This document shows positions 4,432 through 8,062 of a stretch of 8,062 nt of DNA, in pieces. Position 1 is the first letter of the stretch; the number at the start of each line of letters is the position of its first letter. The position numbers and the translations under genes were made by a program. The notes below the pieces were generated by a model. The model was not told the DNA's origin and did not search any database. It saw only the letters and a list, made by a program, of their open reading frames with translations. This DNA is from an uncultured Clostridia bacterium. Its GTDB lineage: Bacteria; Bacillota; Clostridia; Oscillospirales; Oscillospiraceae. The stretch lies in the NCBI GenBank assembly GCA_947177115.1, contig CAMWTG010000120.1, positions 1-8,062 on the forward strand. Reading direction: 5' to 3'.

Positions 4432-5598
4432 ATGATCCACTTTCTTGCCAAGCATTTCATAAAAGACTACCGGAATACCGCCAGCCAGACGGTCCGCCGT
4501 GCCTACGGTGTTCTCTGCGGCTGTGTGGGCATCGGGCTGAACCTTCTTCTCTTTGCCGGGAAGCTTCTGGCGGGGATCGCCAGCGGCTCCATCGCCGTCA
4601 CCGCCGATGCGGTGAACAACCTCTCGGACGCCGGCTCCTCGGTGGTCACCCTCCTGGGTTTCAAGCTGGCCGCCCAAGCCCCGGACAGGGACCACCCCTT
4701 TGGCCACGGCAGGTGGGAGTACGTCTCCGGCCTGGTGGTCTCCATGGTGATCCTTCTGATGGGGGTGGAGCTGGGAAAAACCTCCCTGGAGAAGATCCTG
4801 GCCCCGGAGCCGGTGGACTTCAGTCCTCTGGTAGCCGTGATCCTGGGCATTTCCATTGTTGTAAAGCTGTATATGGCCTTCTATAACCGGACGATGGGGA
4901 AGACGCTGTCCTCCTCCGCCATGGCCGCCACCGCCGTGGACAGCCTCAGCGACTGCCTGGCCACCGCCGCCGTGCTGCTGGGGACGCTGGCGGGGCATTT
5001 CTGGAATGTGCAGATCGATGGCTGGTGCGGCGGAGCGGTGGCGCTGTTTATCCTCTGGTCCGGTTTCGGCGCGGCCAAGGATACGGTCAATCCCCTGCTG
5101 GGGCAGCCGCCCTCTCCGGAATTTGTGGAGAGGATCCGGGCGCTGGTGCGCTCCCGACCGGAGATCATCGGCATTCACGACCTCATCGTCCACGACTACG
5201 GCCCCGGGCGGCGGATCATCTCTCTCCATGCGGAGGTCCCCGCCAGCGGCGACATCCTGGAGCTCCACGATGTTGTGGACAGCCTGGAGCGGCAGCTCAA
5301 CGAGGAGCTGGGATGCCTGTCCACCATCCATATGGACCCGGTTGTAAACGATGGCGGGCTCACCGCGGAGGCCCGGGAGCGGGTGGCGGCGCTGGTCCGG
5401 GTCATTGACCCCGGCATCTCCATCCACGATTTCCGCATGGTGCCCGGGCCTACCCACACCAATCTGATCTTCGATGCGGAGGTTCCCTACCAGTGCCCGC
5501 TGGCCGACCAGGAGGTCCGCCGCCGCATCCAGGCCGCCGTCCAGGCTCTGGACGGCAGCTGGTTTGCCGTGGTGGAGGTAGAGAAGAGTTATGTGTAA
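4432..5598 (+). CDS. Cation diffusion facilitator (CDF) family metal exporter with duplicated C-terminal domain
   Basis: The product is 388 aa. Six membrane segments lie at about 25-48, 55-80, 97-117, 131-150, 162-190 and 195-215. CDF proteins use the proton gradient to export divalent metals from the cytoplasm. The family motif ADAVNNLSDA (58-67) in TM2 and DSLSD (170-174) in TM5 supply the transport-site residues, apparently Asp59, Asn63, Asp170 and Asp174. HPFGHGRWEY (88-97) precedes TM3. Zinc-type CDFs usually carry His in the first TM5 position, so Asp170 argues for Mn or Fe more than Zn; this is inference. The cytoplasmic part holds two similar ferredoxin-like domains (about 228-303 and 312-386), each with IHD, an (H/D)AEVP strand and a following helix. 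GAGGT (4422-4426) lies 5 nt before the ATG. Confidence 0.93.
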   Translation: MIHFLAKHFIKDYRNTASQTVRRAYGVLCGCVGIGLNLLLFAGKLLAGIASGSIAVTADAVNNLSDAGSSVVTLLGFKLAAQAPDRDHPFGHGRWEYVSGLVVSMVILLMGVELGKTSLEKILAPEPVDFSPLVAVILGISIVVKLYMAFYNRTMGKTLSSSAMAATAVDSLSDCLATAAVLLGTLAGHFWNVQIDGWCGGAVALFILWSGFGAAKDTVNPLLGQPPSPEFVERIRALVRSRPEIIGIHDLIVHDYGPGRRIISLHAEVPASGDILELHDVVDSLERQLNEELGCLSTIHMDPVVNDGGLTAEARERVAALVRVIDPGISIHDFRMVPGPTHTNLIFDAEVPYQCPLADQEVRRRIQAAVQALDGSWFAVVEVEKSYV

Positions 5599-5772
5599 AA
5601 GCGCGGCCAGGGAAATCAATTTTTAGGAAATGATACCATATTATTTGTAGGGCCCGATGTCCTCATCGGGCTGTTTTAAGGGAAGATCGGCAGTTCCAGC
5701 AAGATGGGCCGATGGGGACATTGGCCCCTACAACACCGCTCTCTGCAAAAATTGATTTCCGCGAAGCGCGGC
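5599..5772. mobile_element. MITE-like palindromic element flanked by a 9-bp direct repeat
   Basis: The 9-mer AAGCGCGGC occurs as a direct repeat at 5599-5607 and 5764-5772. Exactly 3 nt inside each copy lies a perfect 14-bp inverted repeat, GGAAATCAATTTTT (5611-5624) and its complement (5747-5760). Deeper in, two copies of a 27-bp palindromic motif starting TTGTAGGG face each other (5645-5671 and 5707-5733 inverted), identical at 23 of 27 positions. This looks like a non-autonomous transposable element of about 156 bp with a target-site duplication. It has no coding capacity. Related GTAGGG-and-CATCGG palindromes recur, as I recall, in Oscillospiraceae intergenic DNA. The insertion begins one base after the CDF stop codon. 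Confidence 0.65.
5652..5677 (+). terminator. Hairpin acting as likely terminator of the CDF gene (inside the MITE-like element)
   Basis: An 8-bp stem, GCCCGATG-TCCT-CATCGGGC (5652-5671), is followed by TGTTTT. It is the left palindrome of the repeat element, so the mobile element seems to supply a terminator 54 nt after the CDF stop. Termination efficiency is uncertain because the T-run is short. Confidence 0.5.
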
Positions 5773-5781
5773 AGATTGATA

Positions 5782-5810
5782 TGGAAATCAGGCCCCGGCT
5801 GTGGTACAAT
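5782..5810 (+). promoter_or_regulatory. Candidate sigma-A promoter of the phosphatase / GH20 operon
   Basis: TGGAAA (5782-5787), a 17-bp spacer and TACAAT (5805-5810) with an upstream TGG (extended -10) predict a start near 5817 and a leader of about 63 nt before the ATG at 5880. The promoter starts just 10 bp beyond the outer repeat of the MITE-like element. Confidence 0.55.
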
Positions 5811-5879
5811 ATGATGCTGACAATATATTCTTTCCGAATTTTCAATTCAAAAAGAATAACATGCAAGAGGTTTCAGGAT

Positions 5880-6341
5880 ATGACAAAGATTTTATTCGTC
5901 TGCCACGGCAACATCTGCCGCAGTCCCATGGCGGAGTTCATCATGAAGGACCTGGTGAAGCGCGAGGGGCTGGACGGCCAGTTTCACATCGCCTCCGCCG
6001 CCACCAGCGCCGAGGAGCTCGGCAATCCCGTTTACCCCCAGGCCCGCCGCAAGCTGGCGGAGCACGGCATCGGCTGCGCCGGGAAGACGGCCCGGCAGCT
6101 CACCGCTGCCGACTATGGCCAGTATGATCTCCTGATCGGGATGGACAGCGCCAACCTGCGGAATATGCGCCGCATCTGCGGCGGCGATCCCGAGGGCAGG
6201 ATACATCTGCTGATGGAGTTCACCGGCCGTCCCGGCGATGTGGCCGACCCCTGGTATACAGGCGACTTTGAGACTACTTGGCGGGACGTGCTGGCCGGAT
6301 GCGGGGGGCTGTTGGAGCATCTCTCCCGGCAGGAGCGGTAA
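5880..6341 (+). CDS. Low-molecular-weight protein-tyrosine phosphatase
   Basis: The product is 153 aa, the normal full length for the family. The P-loop CHGNICRS (residues 8-15) follows the first strand ILFV, giving nucleophile Cys8 and phosphate-binding Arg14. The general-acid loop ADPWYTGDF (122-130) supplies Asp123. The enzyme dephosphorylates phosphotyrosine on cytosolic proteins through a cysteinyl-phosphate intermediate; bacterial members often act in protein tyrosine phosphorylation circuits. Arsenate reductases share the fold, but the full DPWY loop favours the phosphatase. The ATG at 5880 begins exactly at the conserved first strand, with AGAGG (5866-5870) 9 nt upstream; longer in-frame starts would run through the promoter and the repeat element. 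The GH20 gene follows after 65 nt without a strong terminator, suggesting one transcript. Confidence 0.94.
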   Translation: MTKILFVCHGNICRSPMAEFIMKDLVKREGLDGQFHIASAATSAEELGNPVYPQARRKLAEHGIGCAGKTARQLTAADYGQYDLLIGMDSANLRNMRRICGGDPEGRIHLLMEFTGRPGDVADPWYTGDFETTWRDVLAGCGGLLEHLSRQER

Positions 6342-6406
6342 GCCACGCCCTCCGCACGGGGAGGCGTTTAGAAAACGATACCAACGATACAGGAGGAAAT
6401 TTGGAA

Positions 6407-8029
6407 ATGGAGACGGACAAGAGGACCATTCGCCGGCTGGGAACGATGGTGGACTGCTCCCGGAACGCGGTGATGACGGTGGACGCGGTGAAAGAGTGGA
6501 TCGATATTACGGCGGATATGGGATATAACGCCCTTATGCTGTATACCGAGGATACCTACGAGGTGGCGGGGGAGCCCTACTTCGGTTATGCCCGGGGCCG
6601 CTACAGCAGGGAGGAGCTGAAGGCCATCAATGCCTATGCGTCCGCCAAGGGAATGGAGCTGATCCCCTGCATCCAGACCCTGGCCCACCTCAACGCCATT
6701 GCCCGCTGGCCGGCGTATAGGCGCTGCATGGACGTGCAGGACATCCTGCTGGCCGGCGATGAGCGGACCTATACGCTGATCGGGCACATGTTTGAGACGA
6801 TTGCGGAGTGCTTTACCTCCCGGTGCGTCCATATCGGCATGGATGAGGCCCATCTCTTTGGGCGGGGGCGGTATTACGACCTCCACGGGGATGTGGACCA
6901 CACGGCGGCCATGCTGGAGCATCTGGAGCGGGTGGCAGAGATCGGGGAGCGGTACGGCCTGTCCCTGGTCATGTGGTCGGACATGTTTTACCGCCTGGCC
7001 GCCGGCGGGGAATATTACGCCGCCGGCGCCGGGATTGACCGGGAAGTGGGACGGCGGATCCCCGCCAATGTAGAGCTAGTCTATTGGGACTATTACAGCA
7101 CGGACCCTGCCCGCTATGACCGGATGCTGCAATCCCATGCCGCCATTAAGCCCGGGACCTGGTTCGCCGGCGGACTGTGGTCCTGGGAGGGCTTTGCGCC
7201 CCACAACGGGTACAGCATCCGGGCCACCGCAGTGGCCATGGAGGCATGTGAAAAGAACGGCGTGCAGGATGTTTTCTTCACCCTGTGGGGAGACGATGGA
7301 GCGGAGTGTTCCAGATTCGCGCTGCTGCCGTCTCTTTTCTACGCCGCCCAGCGGGCCGGAGGAAACCGGGACCAGGCGGATATTCGAAGGAAGTTTGAAG
7401 AGAAGTTCGGCGTTTCCTGGGAAAACTTTATGCTTCTGGATCTGCCCGGCAGTCCCAATGGGGATTCTGGCAGTATTATTGACAGTGAAAAATACCTTTT
7501 GTATAATGATCCCTTCCAGGGGCTTTTGGACTCCACCCTGTCGGGCGGGGAGGGAGCCCGGTTCGCCCGGTGCGCCCAGGCTTTGGAGGCCGTGCCGGAT
7601 ATGGGCCGGTGGAGCGGACTTTTCCGCACCCAGCGGACCCTCTGCCGGGTGCTGGAGTACAAGGCGGAGCTGGGACTGCGCACCCGGGCGGCCTACCTGG
7701 CCGGGGACCGTGGTACGCTGGCCGCTCTGGCAGGGGACTACCAGGCGGCGGAGGACCGGCTGGGCGAGTTTTACGAGGCGTTCCGCAGCCAGTGGGACAA
7801 GGAGAACAAGCGCTGGGGCTTTGAGGTCCAGGATATCCGCCTGGGAGGGCTCCGCCAGCGTCTTTGCCACTGCCGGAAGATTCTGGAGAGCTATCTGGCC
7901 GGCGGGACGGACCGCATCGAGGAGCTGGAGGAGCCCCCGCTGGATTTCACCGGAGAGGGCGGGGACTTCGCCAAAAAGCATCTCATGTTCAACAGCTGGC
8001 GGGAGACCGTAACAGCCGGCGTTCTGTAA
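6407..8029 (+). CDS. GH20 beta-N-acetylhexosaminidase, cytoplasmic
   Basis: The product is 540 aa without a signal peptide or membrane segment. The TIM barrel starts directly at the N-terminus (LGTMVDCSRNAV, 11-22), without the usual extra N-terminal GH20b domain. Further motifs are MLYTEDTYEVAGEPYFGY (44-61), LIPCIQTLAHLN (85-96), the catalytic HIGMDEAH (142-149) with the Asp146-Glu147 pair, MWSDMF (189-194), GGLWSWEGFAP (255-265) and WGDDGAE (294-300). GH20 enzymes remove terminal GlcNAc or GalNAc from glycosides using the substrate acetamido group as nucleophile. The remaining about 210 residues look mainly helical. It resembles the intracellular hexosaminidase-D / GH20C type. The start is the ATG at 6407, 10 nt after a perfect AGGAGG (6391-6396); an in-frame TTG at 6401 with 4-nt spacing is possible but less likely. 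The 33 nt after the stop show nothing I can assign. Confidence 0.92.
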   Translation: METDKRTIRRLGTMVDCSRNAVMTVDAVKEWIDITADMGYNALMLYTEDTYEVAGEPYFGYARGRYSREELKAINAYASAKGMELIPCIQTLAHLNAIARWPAYRRCMDVQDILLAGDERTYTLIGHMFETIAECFTSRCVHIGMDEAHLFGRGRYYDLHGDVDHTAAMLEHLERVAEIGERYGLSLVMWSDMFYRLAAGGEYYAAGAGIDREVGRRIPANVELVYWDYYSTDPARYDRMLQSHAAIKPGTWFAGGLWSWEGFAPHNGYSIRATAVAMEACEKNGVQDVFFTLWGDDGAECSRFALLPSLFYAAQRAGGNRDQADIRRKFEEKFGVSWENFMLLDLPGSPNGDSGSIIDSEKYLLYNDPFQGLLDSTLSGGEGARFARCAQALEAVPDMGRWSGLFRTQRTLCRVLEYKAELGLRTRAAYLAGDRGTLAALAGDYQAAEDRLGEFYEAFRSQWDKENKRWGFEVQDIRLGGLRQRLCHCRKILESYLAGGTDRIEELEEPPLDFTGEGGDFAKKHLMFNSWRETVTAGVL

Positions 8030-8062
8030 CCCGGCGAAGATCTGCCCCGCTGGTACCGGGAG

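Noticed and set aside
2778..4460. A 560-codon open frame on the minus strand opposite the antiporter gene
   Set aside because: Its product is Gln/Arg/Gly/His/Pro-rich without domain signatures, while the plus strand encodes a clear membrane transporter. It is a shadow of GC-rich codon use.
4408..5619. A 403-codon open frame on the minus strand opposite the CDF gene
   Set aside because: Low-complexity His/Gly/Asp/Gln composition and exact antiparallel overlap with a recognisable CDF gene; a composition artefact.
5712..5879. Longer N-terminus for the tyrosine phosphatase
   Set aside because: It would read through the MITE-like repeat and the promoter; the conserved fold begins at the ATG at 5880.
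6344..6367. Imperfect hairpin between the phosphatase and GH20 genes as a terminator
   Set aside because: The stem has a bulge and no T-run follows, so it is unlikely to stop transcription.

Overview
The window looks like chromosomal DNA of a GC-rich gut Firmicute, most likely the Oscillospiraceae (Flavonifractor, Oscillibacter or Lawsonibacter type). The grounds are strong AGGAGG-type ribosome binding sites, a lipoprotein with a short Firmicute-style signal, a clostridial SSB-like paralogue, an NhaC-type antiporter with a GDRCSP motif and a cytoplasmic GH20 hexosaminidase. The assignment is from recognition only; no search was run. I see no tRNA, rRNA, CRISPR array or phage gene.

Layout. 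(1) Positions 1-1310: the 5' end of a class I/II aminotransferase gene (minus strand, cut by the window edge) diverges from a lipoprotein gene with two tandem Ig-like repeats (315-1265). Overlapping sigma-A-like promoters lie between them. (2) 1273-1306: a perfect 14-bp-stem bidirectional terminator serves the lipoprotein gene and the convergent SSB-like gene (1313-1933). The SSB-like gene is preceded by a possible 26-codon leader ORF and by a bidirectional promoter with a shared -10. (3) 2246-4307: a two-gene operon of an unrecognised cysteine-rich (zinc-ribbon-like) protein and an NhaC-family antiporter, the two coding regions one base apart. (4) 4308-4431: a run of three hairpins, then a CDF metal-cation exporter with a duplicated C-terminal domain (4432-5598). 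(5) 5599-5772: a palindromic MITE-like element whose inverted ends are flanked by a 9-bp direct repeat, inserted immediately after the CDF stop codon. (6) 5782-8029: a promoter, a low-molecular-weight tyrosine phosphatase gene and a GH20 beta-N-acetylhexosaminidase gene, probably one operon.

How the genes relate. The middle block is two ion transporters (monovalent cation/proton antiport and divalent metal efflux), one coupled to a protein with several Cys pairs that could bind metal. The last block pairs a signalling phosphatase with intracellular amino-sugar glycoside breakdown. I do not see one clear new multi-gene system. The most notable signals are the MITE-like insertion, the symmetric bidirectional promoter at 2028-2080 with an ORF on each side, the unknown Cys-rich partner of the antiporter, and the SSB-like protein ending in an acidic tail with a terminal Phe.
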